A DNA stretch of 17,654 bases. Origin: CAG-826 sp964583155 (GTDB taxonomy: Bacteria; Bacillota_I; Bacilli_A; RFN20; CAG-826). Each line of letters starts with the position of its first letter. Position 1 is the stretch's first letter. Location: assembly GCA_964583155.1 (NCBI GenBank), contig CAZOUY010000015.1, forward strand, positions 1 to 17,654, in the 5' to 3' direction. Made by a program: the position numbers and the translations under genes. This document shows, piece by piece, positions 6,061 through 16,000 of the stretch. Below the pieces are notes generated by a model. It ran no database searches. It saw nothing but the letters and a program-made list of their open reading frames with translations, and was not told the DNA's origin.

Positions 6061-7290
6061 GTGTTTGAACTTAAATCCAATGAAAAAATAGGGGCTTATT
6101 TAAAAGAATTAATTTTATCAAAATATCCTTCGTGTCGGAAATTCTGCGCGGCTTATATTGATTTGACAGCAAATTCACAGGATTTACGTGATGATGATAT
6201 AAGAAGATTAGAAAATAGGCTTTCTCAAATTCTAAAAGGTAAGAAAAGTATTCAAACATATGACTTGCCAATATTCTCTGAACTATTAGGTGTATCGTGT
6301 GAGCAAATGCTTTCTGCAGGAGCGGTTTGCAAACCAATTACTAGTAGAAGAACCAACTATAGCATTGCGTTTTCAAAAGAAGAACAGGATTGGAAAGAGT
6401 ATTTGAATCGTGAAGATCGTATTGCTGCTTATGCAGATGAATTTGGCAAAACAGTTGTAGATTACGCTATTGAATTTAAGAACTATGGATTTATCAAGTT
6501 TTTAATTGAGAATGATTACATTACTTTAATTTCTGATGACAAAAGCTATTGTGGTATTAACTTTGGGGCAAAGACAACTTTCCCAGTTAGACAATATGAA
6601 GCAAAGACATTTGAAGATGAACTTTATGAAAATAAAATTTTAAGGACGCAGATAATATCGCTTGCACTTGAAAATAACGATTATAAGGTCTTGGAAGAAA
6701 TGCGTGCTAGAGAATTTCCTCCTCAATTAATGATAACTTATACCTCATTATCAAGTGTTAAGCTTAATGATTATTATGATGATAAATTTCTTGAGACAAT
6801 TTTATGCTCTGAGCCTCATGTGATTAAGTATTTTTGTGAAGAATATTATGTTAAGCCGTTTCATCGAAATGAAGAGGTTTTATGGATATTCCCTTTTATG
6901 GGTGAGCTGATCAGTAAAGCAGTTAAGAAAAATAATAGCAAAGCAGAGATTTTGTTAGATGCCGCAATTAAGCATAATGAGGAAACTTATAACAAACTAA
7001 AAAAAGCGATTTTGTCAGTAGCACAGGCCCTAAAGAGGGATATTCTAAAAGACAATGCCTTTCAAGATATTCTCACGTCTGTTTTGCGTGATTACTACCG
7101 TATTGATAAAGAGAACAATGTCATTAGCTTTAACTCCTATTATTTAATTATGGAAAGTGAAAAAGTGATGACTAATATTGTTTGTGTGGATGCCAAGTCG
7201 CTTAAACCAGAAATTCAAAGTAAGATAGAAAAATTAAATGAGCTTTATTCTCAAATTATTAGCATTGAAGACCATTTGTTCAAAAAATAA
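6061..7290 (+). CDS. HTH (XRE-like) DNA-binding protein with uncharacterised C-terminal domain
   Basis: A 409-residue protein starting at GTG, supported by AAGGAGGT at 6045-6052, eight bases upstream; no comparable signal precedes another start. Residues about 8-85 look like an XRE-type helix-turn-helix: the end, with NRLSQILKGKKSIQTYDLPI then LGVSCEQML, matches the helix 3-5 region of Cro/C1-like domains, though the first half has a longer, charged insertion (DLRDDDIRR). Residues from about 105 onward are mostly helical and match no family I recognise. No membrane segment or catalytic motif is visible. It lies downstream of two inverted operator-like sites, 32 bases before an HNH nuclease gene, so autoregulation of a two-gene operon is likely. 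It could be a phage-type or defence-associated regulator; function not known. Confidence 0.7.
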   Translation: MFELKSNEKIGAYLKELILSKYPSCRKFCAAYIDLTANSQDLRDDDIRRLENRLSQILKGKKSIQTYDLPIFSELLGVSCEQMLSAGAVCKPITSRRTNYSIAFSKEEQDWKEYLNREDRIAAYADEFGKTVVDYAIEFKNYGFIKFLIENDYITLISDDKSYCGINFGAKTTFPVRQYEAKTFEDELYENKILRTQIISLALENNDYKVLEEMRAREFPPQLMITYTSLSSVKLNDYYDDKFLETILCSEPHVIKYFCEEYYVKPFHRNEEVLWIFPFMGELISKAVKKNNSKAEILLDAAIKHNEETYNKLKKAILSVAQALKRDILKDNAFQDILTSVLRDYYRIDKENNVISFNSYYLIMESEKVMTNIVCVDAKSLKPEIQSKIEKLNELYSQIISIEDHLFKK

Positions 7291-7322
7291 CCACTCCTTG
7301 AATATTATAGGAGGTAATCAAA

Positions 7323-7634
7323 ATGTCAAAGTACAATACTATAGAAGTATGGAATGAGTTTTATGGAAACAAAACGGAAGTGAAGGATTATGCAGGTAGA
7401 CTAATGAAAAAGTCAGCATGTGGAAATCCTCATAGTAGGTTTTATCCAACAATAGATCACATTAGGCCATTATCAAAAGGTGGCAGTGATATCTTGGAAA
7501 ATATTATAATTTGCCATCGTGATACTAATGAAGAGAAAGCAGATTTATTTCCTCATTGGAAAGCCAATGGAGCAAGATACATGGCTATCAGAACTAGAGG
7601 AAAAAGAAATAAATATGAAATAAAAAAAGAATGA
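7323..7634 (+). CDS. Small HNH endonuclease-domain protein
   Basis: A 103-residue protein consisting almost entirely of an HNH (beta-beta-alpha metal) nuclease motif: D45-H46 in PTIDHIRPLSKGG, N60 in LENIIICH, and N69 with K72 in DTNEEKAD, completing an H-N-N type motif. The zinc-binding CxxC pairs of many HNH proteins are absent (only C33 and C64). The opening YAGRLMKKSACGNP and the later FPHWKANG recall a group of stand-alone HNH proteins of clostridia and relatives. Such domains cut DNA with one divalent metal; some act in phage packaging or defence, and its role here is not shown. AGGAGG at 7309-7314 lies eight bases before the ATG. It follows the HTH gene by 32 bases and is closed by a strong terminator, so the two form one unit. 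Confidence 0.85.
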   Translation: MSKYNTIEVWNEFYGNKTEVKDYAGRLMKKSACGNPHSRFYPTIDHIRPLSKGGSDILENIIICHRDTNEEKADLFPHWKANGARYMAIRTRGKRNKYEIKKE

Positions 7635-7672
7635 GTATCACTAAAAGAGTGAAAAAATTACTGATCAAAATC

Positions 7673-7707
7673 GAGCTATAGCACAAAAATGGCTATGGCT
7701 CTTTTTT
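7673..7707 (+). terminator. Rho-independent terminator of the HTH-HNH unit
   Basis: GAGCTATAGC at 7673-7682 pairs with GCTATGGCTC at 7692-7701 (ten pairs, one G:U) around a 9-base loop, followed by six T at 7702-7707. It lies 38 bases after the HNH stop codon. Confidence 0.88.
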
Positions 7708-8196
7708 ACTTTTGAAATTAGTAAATCACCTAAGTACTGGCTAATTAAAGTTATTTCCAAAACAAATCTCGGTTATAATATTCGGGTTTTTGAAAAAACG
7801 CAGACAGATTTGTCAATTGATAGTATTGATTATTTAATAGCAAGCCAATAATTATACTATATCAGGAAATTTTCTTTGAATGAGTTGATGAAAGGAACTT
7901 ATTTAGGAAAAATCAATGTTCCTAATTTGGTAAAAATTCCCAGATTATTTCGGCATAGTGAACGAAAATCAAACAGAAAATTATACTGGTATGTGATCGA
8001 TGCAATGCGAAATTGGTAATTGTAAAGTTATCAGGTTATGTTAGATATATTGGATAAAAAGGATAATATTGTTATGATCATAAGAAATCACGATCGTATT
8101 AAATATATTTAATTTCTGACTATAATTTAATAGATTTTTGTTTAATTCAATCTAGAAAATTTTATTAGAAGATTGCTAAGTTAATAGCCTACTTTA
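7708..8196. other. Gene-poor AT-rich stretch with only unsupported short open frames
   Basis: About 490 bases without a supported gene. An open frame at 7645-7851 has no usable start and runs through the terminator. Another at 7888-8019 would give 43 residues from an ATG (MKGTYLGKINVPNL..., ending RNW) but has no ribosome binding site. Both could be remnants of older genes; neither matches a family I recognise. Base use is like the neighbouring acquired genes. Confidence 0.4.
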
Positions 8197-8225
8197 TTGT
8201 CACTTAAATTTTTGTAATGTATCAT
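8197..8225 (+). promoter_or_regulatory. Promoter for the 8267 membrane protein gene
   Basis: TTGTCA at 8197-8202 (five of six matches), a 17-base spacer, and TATCAT at 8220-8225. Transcription would begin near 8232, directly before the GAAAGGA ribosome binding site at 8235-8241. The near-leaderless arrangement makes the downstream start choice important. Confidence 0.5.
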
Positions 8226-8266
8226 AAGATTAAAGAAAGGAAAAAATAATTTGTATCGAAAAAAAT

Positions 8267-8992
8267 ATGTATGGCGCTAGTTTGATTTTTTTGTATATTT
8301 CCGTTTTTTTGAATATACCGCTATCAAGGTTTATTATATCAAGACCATCGGGCTTAGATGATGTTAATTATACGACAAAAATAAAAACGGGGAAATTTTC
8401 TTTTCTTTTTATCAGTCAAAATGCAGAATATCAACGAGAGAAAAAAATGTATCTAGTGGAATTTTTAGTGCAAATATGCGCATATATTTGCACTTTAATC
8501 AATATTCCCTTGGGTATCATGAGTCCTATTTTCCATTTGCGTTATGAAAATGATGCATGGGTTTGGATAAATCTGATTTTTGGATTTCTGTATGTGTTTT
8601 TATATGTTTTGATTGAATTAATATATGCATTTTTTGCTGATTGGTATTTTCCTAATTTTAGAGAAATTCCTACTCGTAAATTGAAACAAGCAGAGCAGAA
8701 AATACTTTTATTGCAAAAAGAGCTTATTGAATCTCTTGACTTCCGTGATACGAATCAAATAGGAAAGATATTGAATCGGAAAAATCTTCGATTATTCAAA
8801 CGATATAAGAATACAGGATCAAGATTATATTATGATAAAAAAACGAAAAAATTTGACGTTTATTCCAATGCTGAATTGTTTAGCTTTGTTACGAATATTT
8901 TAGACAAGAAGGACAGCATTCGTCTTGAATTAAAACAACAACCTGTAGATTGGGATAAATTAAGAGATCTAATCATTAATAATAATTTATAG
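8267..8992 (+). CDS. Multi-TM protein with charged cytoplasmic domain, unknown function; start uncertain
   Basis: 241 residues when started at the first ATG. Three hydrophobic segments are visible (about 4-22, 62-88 and 98-128), then a charged, largely helical domain at about 130-241. That domain includes a possible short coiled coil around LKQAEQKILLLQKELIESL. I do not recognise the family. The start is unclear. The only good ribosome binding site, GAAAGGA at 8235-8241, is 25 bases from this ATG but seven bases from an in-frame ATT at 8249, which would add six residues. A TTG at 8251, also well placed, is in another frame and hits a stop after nine codons, so an N-terminal frameshift is possible. 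AT-rich, probably part of the acquired segment; a terminator-like hairpin follows. Confidence 0.65.
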   Translation: MYGASLIFLYISVFLNIPLSRFIISRPSGLDDVNYTTKIKTGKFSFLFISQNAEYQREKKMYLVEFLVQICAYICTLINIPLGIMSPIFHLRYENDAWVWINLIFGFLYVFLYVLIELIYAFFADWYFPNFREIPTRKLKQAEQKILLLQKELIESLDFRDTNQIGKILNRKNLRLFKRYKNTGSRLYYDKKTKKFDVYSNAELFSFVTNILDKKDSIRLELKQQPVDWDKLRDLIINNNL

Positions 8993-9105
8993 GTTACCTA
9001 GCCATACTCTTATTTATTACTTTGGTAAGTGGAGTATGGCTTTTCTATGTAGCAAAAAGTAAAATAAATGCAATAGATAAAATTAAAGAAATTGAAATTG
9101 GCTAA
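8989..9105 (+). CDS. Possible 38-residue single-TM peptide or out-of-frame tail of the preceding gene
   Basis: The frame one base back from the 8267 gene is open across its stop codon. It encodes a hydrophobic stretch beginning IGYLAILLFITLVSGVWLF, then a lysine-rich amphipathic tail ending in TAA at 9103-9105. It looks protein-like (TM followed by positive residues), but the only upstream candidate start is ATA, overlapping the previous stop as ATAG, with no clear ribosome binding site. The frame also contains the hairpin at 9000-9041. It may be a real small gene, the decayed end of the 8267 gene, or chance. Confidence 0.25.
   Translation: MGYLAILLFITLVSGVWLFYVAKSKINAIDKIKEIEIG
9000..9044 (+). 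terminator. Terminator-like hairpin after the 8267 gene
   Basis: AGCCATACTC at 9000-9009 pairs perfectly with GAGTATGGCT at 9032-9041 (10 bp), followed by a short T run (TTTT at 9041-9044). The 22-base loop can form a small TTAC/GTAA inner stem. It starts eight bases after the stop codon. The T-tract is short, so efficiency is uncertain. Confidence 0.65.
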
Positions 9106-9149
9106 ATTAATTTCTTATTAATTTTGTATAAGAATGGGGATGTCAACGA

Positions 9150-9449
9150 ATGCTTAAGCGAAGTACGAGAACGATGATTTTTGATTTGACAAAAGGACAA
9201 GAAGAATTATTGAATGGGGTATTCTATATCATCGATCACTCGTTAAAAACACAATATTATCCTATCTTTGAACTGGTCTATAAAAATCCTGAAAAGCTGA
9301 ACTTAGAACAGGTTGCCACGCGATGCTATATTTCGCGTCACACCTTGATAGATGGAATAGAAGTGGTAAATAGATTAATTCAAAATACACTATTTTTCTT
9401 TCAAAATTGCCAAATCATTATCATAAAATCAAGCCAAAACGAAATTTAG
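9150..9449 (+). CDS. Small HTH-like protein upstream of the RHS locus
   Basis: A 99-residue protein. Residues about 45-78 (NPEKLNLEQVATRCYISRHT and the next helix) read as a helix-turn-helix: a helix with EQVA, a turn around CYIS, and a recognition helix starting SRHTL. This resembles HTH modules of DNA-binding regulators or sigma-like region 4 proteins, but I cannot assign a family. The C-terminal 20 residues are hydrophobic (LFFFQNCQIIII) and unusual for a soluble regulator, which may point to a changed C-terminus. GGGGA at 9136-9140, nine bases before the ATG, is an acceptable ribosome binding site. Two terminators separate it from the RHS operon, so it is transcribed separately but could regulate that operon. 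Confidence 0.6.
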   Translation: MLKRSTRTMIFDLTKGQEELLNGVFYIIDHSLKTQYYPIFELVYKNPEKLNLEQVATRCYISRHTLIDGIEVVNRLIQNTLFFFQNCQIIIIKSSQNEI

Positions 9450-9471
9450 TATAAGATATTATACTACTTTT
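9447..9471 (+). terminator. First of two tandem terminators
   Basis: TAGTATAA (9447-9454) and TTATACTA (9459-9466) form a perfect 8-bp stem with a GATA loop, followed by CTTTTT. The TAG stop codon of the 9150 gene is the first triplet of the stem. The stem is AT-rich, so it is weaker than the next one. Confidence 0.55.
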
Positions 9472-9483
9472 TAAAAAAATTAC

Positions 9484-9508
9484 AGTACCGAATTCCGGTA
9501 CTTTTTTT
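9484..9508 (+). terminator. Second tandem terminator
   Basis: AGTACCG (9484-9490) and CGGTACT (9496-9502) form a perfect 7-bp stem around AATTC, followed by an uninterrupted run of seven T (9502-9508). It insulates the RHS operon from upstream transcription, so the operon promoter must lie in the next ~45 bases (TATATT at 9524-9529 is a candidate -10 without a good -35). Confidence 0.85.
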
Positions 9509-9554
9509 GCGTTATTACCGGGTTATATTGGACTTAGAAAAAGGAGGAAAAGAA

Positions 9555-10067
9555 ATGGATATAGCCTATCTAAAGGATTACCGGTTTTATGTAAAGGTGA
9601 GTGCGGTCACCATCATTGCCGGCATATTGACTTTGATTATCACGCAAATCATTAAAGTCGTTTTGAAAAAGAAAAGAATCATCGTTGAAGGAATGGAAGA
9701 ATGTCGAAAGGACGAAGTTCTTTCAAGAATCGGAAGGATAGTTGCTTTGATTACTTATGCTAGCTTCTACATTGGCAATGAATTGTATCTAAAACATACA
9801 CTAGCCTTCGATGGAGCTTTAATCACGGGACTATTAACCGGTGCGACTTTGACGTTAACGATCGCCAAAGGAATTTATACGATGCTTCATCAGTGGAGTC
9901 AAAAGAAGAATATCTATGAAAGACTTGAATATGCGGAAAAAGCCAAAAGCATACTGGAAGAAGCCTTAACTCAGGAATGCTTAAAGGTCGAAAATACTGA
10001 AGCATCCGCTCCCCAAGCTTTAAAGACCGAATCAAAAAACAAATGGACGCTGACACATAAAAAATAA
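9555..10067 (+). CDS. Small multi-TM protein encoded before the RHS gene
   Basis: 170 residues from the ATG at 9555, which has AAGGAGG at 9541-9547 seven bases upstream; an upstream TTG in frame starts inside the terminator and is rejected. Three hydrophobic segments are visible: about 13-36 (VSAVTIIAGILTLIITQIIK), followed by KKKR; about 57-75 (IGRIVALITYASFYIGNEL); and about 84-108 (GALITGLLTGATLTLTIAKG). A charged tail of about 60 residues follows (QKKNIYERLEYAEKAKSILE, possibly helical). Small size, TM pattern and charged tail are holin-like, but no family is recognised. It is 24 bases before the RHS gene in one operon. A role in export, anchoring or release of the signal-less RHS protein is inference. 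Confidence 0.7.
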   Translation: MDIAYLKDYRFYVKVSAVTIIAGILTLIITQIIKVVLKKKRIIVEGMEECRKDEVLSRIGRIVALITYASFYIGNELYLKHTLAFDGALITGLLTGATLTLTIAKGIYTMLHQWSQKKNIYERLEYAEKAKSILEEALTQECLKVENTEASAPQALKTESKNKWTLTHKK

Positions 10068-10091
10068 TCAATTCAATAAGGAGGACAAGAA

Positions 10092-13000
10092 ATGAAGAAG
10101 ATTATCATTAACCCAAATAACGAAAGCAAGACTACTATCGAAGCTGTTCAAATAGAAGCTCCAACAAAGCCGAAAAAAGACCGCAAAGGAAAAAAGAAAA
10201 GAGAAATCATCTTGGAGCAAGATGACTTTACATTGGAAAAGGAAAATGAATGCTTTATTACCAAAAAGGCAAAATCTTTTCAAGCATCATTTTCCTCTGA
10301 TTTAAGTCAAACCGAAGTGGTGTCTTTAAAAAAAGACGATCATCTTCTTTCCATGACCTTTCATGGAAGAAAAGCCAAAATACGTAAAACACTAAAAGCG
10401 AAGGCGAAAATTGAAAAAAGCAAAATAGTTTATGCTGACTTTGAGGATGGGATAGATTTGACTTATCAATGCCAAACGAATGGTGTCAAAGAAAGCTTAA
10501 TTATCCATAAAAAGCAAAGTAGCTATGATTTTGATTTTACATTGCATATTGGTGATTTATCTCCATTATTCAATGAAAAAGAAAGCACGATCGAATTGCA
10601 AAAGGATGAAAAGAGCGTCTATCGGATATTAAGTCCGTTTATGACCGACAGCAATGGTGTTCGAAGCGATGATTGCTCTTATGAAATCGTGCAAAATGAG
10701 AATGAACTAAAAGTAGTTTTACATTGTGATGAAAGCTGGATGAATGCCGAAAGCAGGGCTTTTCCGGTTATCGTGGATCCGACGATTGAGGTTATTTCCA
10801 GCGATTTATTTGAAATAGCAGGATATTATAATGGAAGCAAAATAGAAAGCTCTGAGACCCTTCAATTGGGATATATTAAACGGTTTCCCCCAACCTATTT
10901 TTACTATTCGCTCCATATTTCGGTGCAATCACGAAAATTAAAAAAAGCTTATCCGAGCGTGACCAATATTAAATTCTCACTTGCGGTAAAGGAATTAGGC
11001 AGTGAATTATCTATGACCGATGAATTTATCTTAAAGCATGGCCAAGAGGAAATAAAACGATTCCATAAAAATGATTTTGAAGAAGATTTCATTATCGATC
11101 TGACCGATGAAATATTAAATTCAAACGCCGAAACCGATGAATTCATTTTCTTCCATGAAAATGATGGATATTCGAACGGAACGAATCAAGAATCCAATCA
11201 AATGGCGCAATCATATGCAAGTGTAAGACCTCCTTCTGACCAAGGAAAGATCAATTGCGTCGTGCAATTTTATGATGATATTAAGAAGCCACATATGATT
11301 TTGAATGTTTCTGATAATATTGTCGAAAATGCTCCGGAAAGAGCTTATTCAATCGGAAAAGCTGAAACGAGGATTAATCTTTACGATGGAAACGTTGTAG
11401 CGAAATACGATGATGCAATTTCTTTAAAGCAAAACCAACTGATCATAGCATTGGAGCATGATTATGATTATCGAAGAAAGGATGATAATAGCGTTTATTT
11501 TGGTAAAGGCTGGAAAAGTAACCTTCATCAAGCTTTAAAAAAAGAAAAGGATCGAAATGCCATTGGTTATCGGGAAATCAAATACGTCGATGGAAATGGC
11601 AAAAGCCATTATTTCCATGAGTTTTGGTATTATCTTGATGAAGCGGAGGAGAAGCATTATATTGATAAAAGTGCGGTATATCTTGACGCGGATTATAAGT
11701 ATAAATATCTTGATGAAAACGGCAAAGCCTTTGAGGTAAAATACGAAATAACAAACGAAGATAATTTGACATTGATGCAAGGGGCTTCCATCAACGAATT
11801 TCCGAGTAAACCAAGAACAAGAAAAAAATATTTCTTGAGCTTTGGATATGGGAGACGTGAGGTCTCTATTAGTGAAGAAATAGAGCATCACTATCAATTC
11901 TATTATCTAGAGCCAGGAAAGAGCAAAGAACACTATGTTTTACCATCGGAGGTTTTAAAAAACACCAACGGAACATTTCATACAATAAGCAGCTCTAATG
12001 AGTATCTGTTTCTTAAAAGCTATGGTGATTCAATGCCCCTGGTTGAACAGGATGGTAAATATGGCTTTATTTTTAAAAGCACAGATGGCTATGGAGTAGA
12101 TACAGAAGTCTTTTGTCCATTGGAAGAAGAAATTATTGCTGAAGAATACGAATATTCGGACATTTATCATAGTGACGAATTGGCTAATGTCGATGGACAA
12201 ATTTCTAGCATAGAAGAGTACATCGGAGAATTAGAAATTTCCAAACAGGATATACTCCAATCAATCCAAAGCGGATACGACCAATTGAGGCTACAGGGGG
12301 TTATTCATATTAATCAAGATAACCTATACCGGAGTAAGAAGGAATTAAGTGAAAAATACAATCGGTTTTACGATACTACCGGAAGTGATTGTGAATATGC
12401 AATTATCGATTCTTATGGATTCACTATAGATGAGGAAGAATTGACTTTTACGGGTGTTAACTCCTCAAATATTCAGCAAGCATCGAATTGTTTAGACGCT
12501 TTTACAAGGCTTTATAAGCTTATGAGTGAAAATATGGCGCAATCTGATGAAGTTACCTCCCACGCTTTAGAAGAGATGTCCACTAATGCATCTTTGGTCA
12601 ATATGATTCAGAGCCTGGCGAGATATGAGAGTAATTTTGCGGAAATCGAGCGAAAACTTGAAAACTATCAAATTCAATTAGAGGATCTGAAATGTCAAAG
12701 ACAAGCCTTAATCGATGAGCAAAAGAAACAAGCCAATGACTTCATTTTGGACCAAGAGGGGAACACCTTAGGTTTCGATGGATATGGAAGATTGATTGTG
12801 ATTCAGGATAAATACGAAAACAAGATCGAAATTGAATTTGGATACGAAAAAGAGAATGAGGGAAGAATTCTTTCCGTTTCAAGCGATACCCAGAATATTC
12901 AATTCCATTACGATAAAGAAACCGGATTATTATCTTCGATAACTGATCCTCAGGGAAGAATGACAAAATATGTTTATGATGAAAATGATCATCTGATTTC

Positions 13001-16000
13001 TATTATTGGAAATGATGGAAGGAAAAGCATCTTTAATTACACTAATAGATTCAAATTCACTTCTCCGATGCTAGAGAGCATAGAAATCATGGAAAATGAT
13101 GACGGAAGCGTCAGTGTGAAAACCTATTGTTTAAACGGCACAATCAGCGAAGGAACTGTTTTGACTGGAGAAGAAGAGCAGCAATTGCTAAAAGAGGATC
13201 GTTATCTTTTTAAAAGCGATTTATATCAAACGGAAATAACCGATGGGAACACCGGGAAAAAGTCACGATTATACTTTGATGAAGAAGGAAGAATATTGGA
13301 TGAAGAGACGGAAAAAAGCCTAACCCATCAGGAATACGAAGATGGAAAGAAGGTTTTTGAATGCGAGGAGGATCTTGGAAGGGAAGCATTGCTGACTCTT
13401 ACCGGAAATCAGTTTGTGGAGGAAGGGCATGTCTATAATCTTGGTGATCAAAGCGCGCAGATCAAAGAGGGAGATATATTGGGATTCAAAGTCCGCATCA
13501 GTGAGACGACAGTGCCTGCGTTTGCTTTTTCAGTAGTGACAATCCAAGACGGTGAGGAACAGATTGAATGGAAAAAAGAAGTTCCGGAAGGTGAAAGAGA
13601 AAGAATATATATCATCGGATTCCGGGTCAATCGAAAGAAACCGATCAGCCTCGGGATCTCATGCAGCAATCATGATGGCTCCGTTAGCTCGCTTATGATC
13701 GAATCGGCAGAAGTGATTGTCTTAGAAGATGCGATGTTCTTTGAATACGATGAAGAAAAAAGAATCATCAAGGAACAAGATGGATATACAATCAAGGAAT
13801 ACTTCGAATACGATGAGAAGAATCACTATCATCAGATTAAAGAAACAAATATTTATGGAGAAGAAGTGATCACGCATTATGCATTTGATGCGTATGAGCG
13901 ATTAACCTATATCGAAGATAGTAAAGGAAATGTTGAAGAATACTATTACGATGAAAAGGGGAACTGCATCGAAAAGAGAGTTTATAATAAAAAAGATGCT
14001 TCATTAATGAAGGTTGAAAAGGTAACGTATGACGATCAGGGAAATCCCGCTTCTTCCATAGGGCAAATCAAAGGCCAAGATGGTAGCTATCCCAAAGAAG
14101 AAATCACCTATCTTCCAAATACGAATATTGAAAGCAAAATTAAAGGATTCAATGGCGAAACGACTCATTATCAATACGATTATAATACCGGCAATGTGCT
14201 GAGCATTTCGTCTTCTTCCAAGGGCATCAATAACTCGACCTCATTTACTTATAATTATGATTTATTGACATCGATGAGTCATCATGGAATGAAAGTGGCC
14301 TATGAATATGATGGAAGAGGAAGAAAGACAAAGATAATCTTAAATGGCGAAGAGGTTGTTTGGAATACCTTTACTGATCATTTTGATGGAACCTATACCG
14401 ATCCTTTTAACGAAGATACGGAAGCTTCTTTTCAAGGGTCCTATACCAACTCGACAACGGCAGATGGTTTATTTACCGAAACCTATACGGATGAGGATGG
14501 GAAACAAATAATAAGTAAATATTCTTCAAGCGATACCTATGGTGCGAATCAGTATCTTTATAGTGGAAAAGATCTTGTCACGGAAATACAATCGCGGATG
14601 ACCTATCGGGATACGCATGAAACATATTGTGAAGCTACCTTCAATACCTATGACGAATTCGATGAAATAGTCAGGCAAGAAAAGAAGGTTAATGATATAT
14701 CGGAAGTGATCTTAGAGAACCATTACGATGAAAGTCATCGTTGGATTGCTTCTTCCGATATAATTCTTTCTCAAGAAGATTATCGGTTGAATATGAGTAA
14801 TACCTATAACGAAGAGCATCAATTGACTTCCGTGAAGGTCAGAGAAGGGATTGTTGGTGAAGAAGAGGAGGAGTCATTCCTACCGGTTTCAGAAACTGCT
14901 TTATCTTACGATGCCTTAGGAAGAGTGATTCATCAAAATTTACATGCGAACAAGATTGATATTTGCCATGAATATAGTTATTTGCAGCAGGATGAAAACA
15001 CGTTAGACTTGGTTGCTGAAGATATTACGAAGATCAAAATTACCCAAGGAAGTCAGATTACTTATTTGACCGAAGCATCAAAATATACCTATGATGTGAA
15101 TGGAAATATTATTGATATTGAAAGCGATGAAAATCATACGCGGTATCAATACGATTCGTTAAATCGTCTGATTCGTGAGGATAATCCCTATTTCCGTAAG
15201 ACATATGTTTATCAATATGATCAAGCCGGCAATATTTTACTGAAGAAAACTTATCCCTACAATATCATTTATACGGAGATTCAGTCCAAAGGAACGGTTA
15301 TAGAATATGTCTATGATTGTGAGAAACGGGATAGACTGATTGCTTACGATGGAAAAACAATCGCTTATGATTCTATGGGAAGACCGACAACCTACAAAGA
15401 TGATGAATACGAATGGAATAATCAAGGTCAATTGACGTATATAGTAAAAGAAAACGGCGATGAGATCGAATATCTTTACGATACGAATGGCATCCGAAGG
15501 AAGAAAATCGTTAATGAAATAGAGACGTCCTATGTCACTAATGGAACCCAAATATTAGCTATCAAAAAGGGCAACGAGACGATGATCTTCCGATATGTCC
15601 TTAACAAATTAGTGGGATTCAATTATAATAATGGTAGTAGTTCTAAAGAATACATCTATCAAAGAAATATCCAAGGCGATATTATAGGAATCTTTGATGA
15701 TGAAGGAAATCAAGTAGGAGGATATGCCTATGATGCATATGGCAATCATGTCATAACGATTGATGAAGGAGGAATCGCTACTTTAAATCCATTCCGCTAT
15801 CGCGGTTATTATTGGGACGAAGAAAGCAAGCTCTATTACCTTAACAGCCGCTATTATGATCCAGAGACCGGAAGATTTATTTCACCGGATGTATTGTCCG
15901 TCCTGAATGAGACTAAAGGCCAGATCAATGGACTCAATCTCTATATGTATTGTGCTGATAATCCTGTGATGTATATTGATGGAACCGGATATTTCCCACT

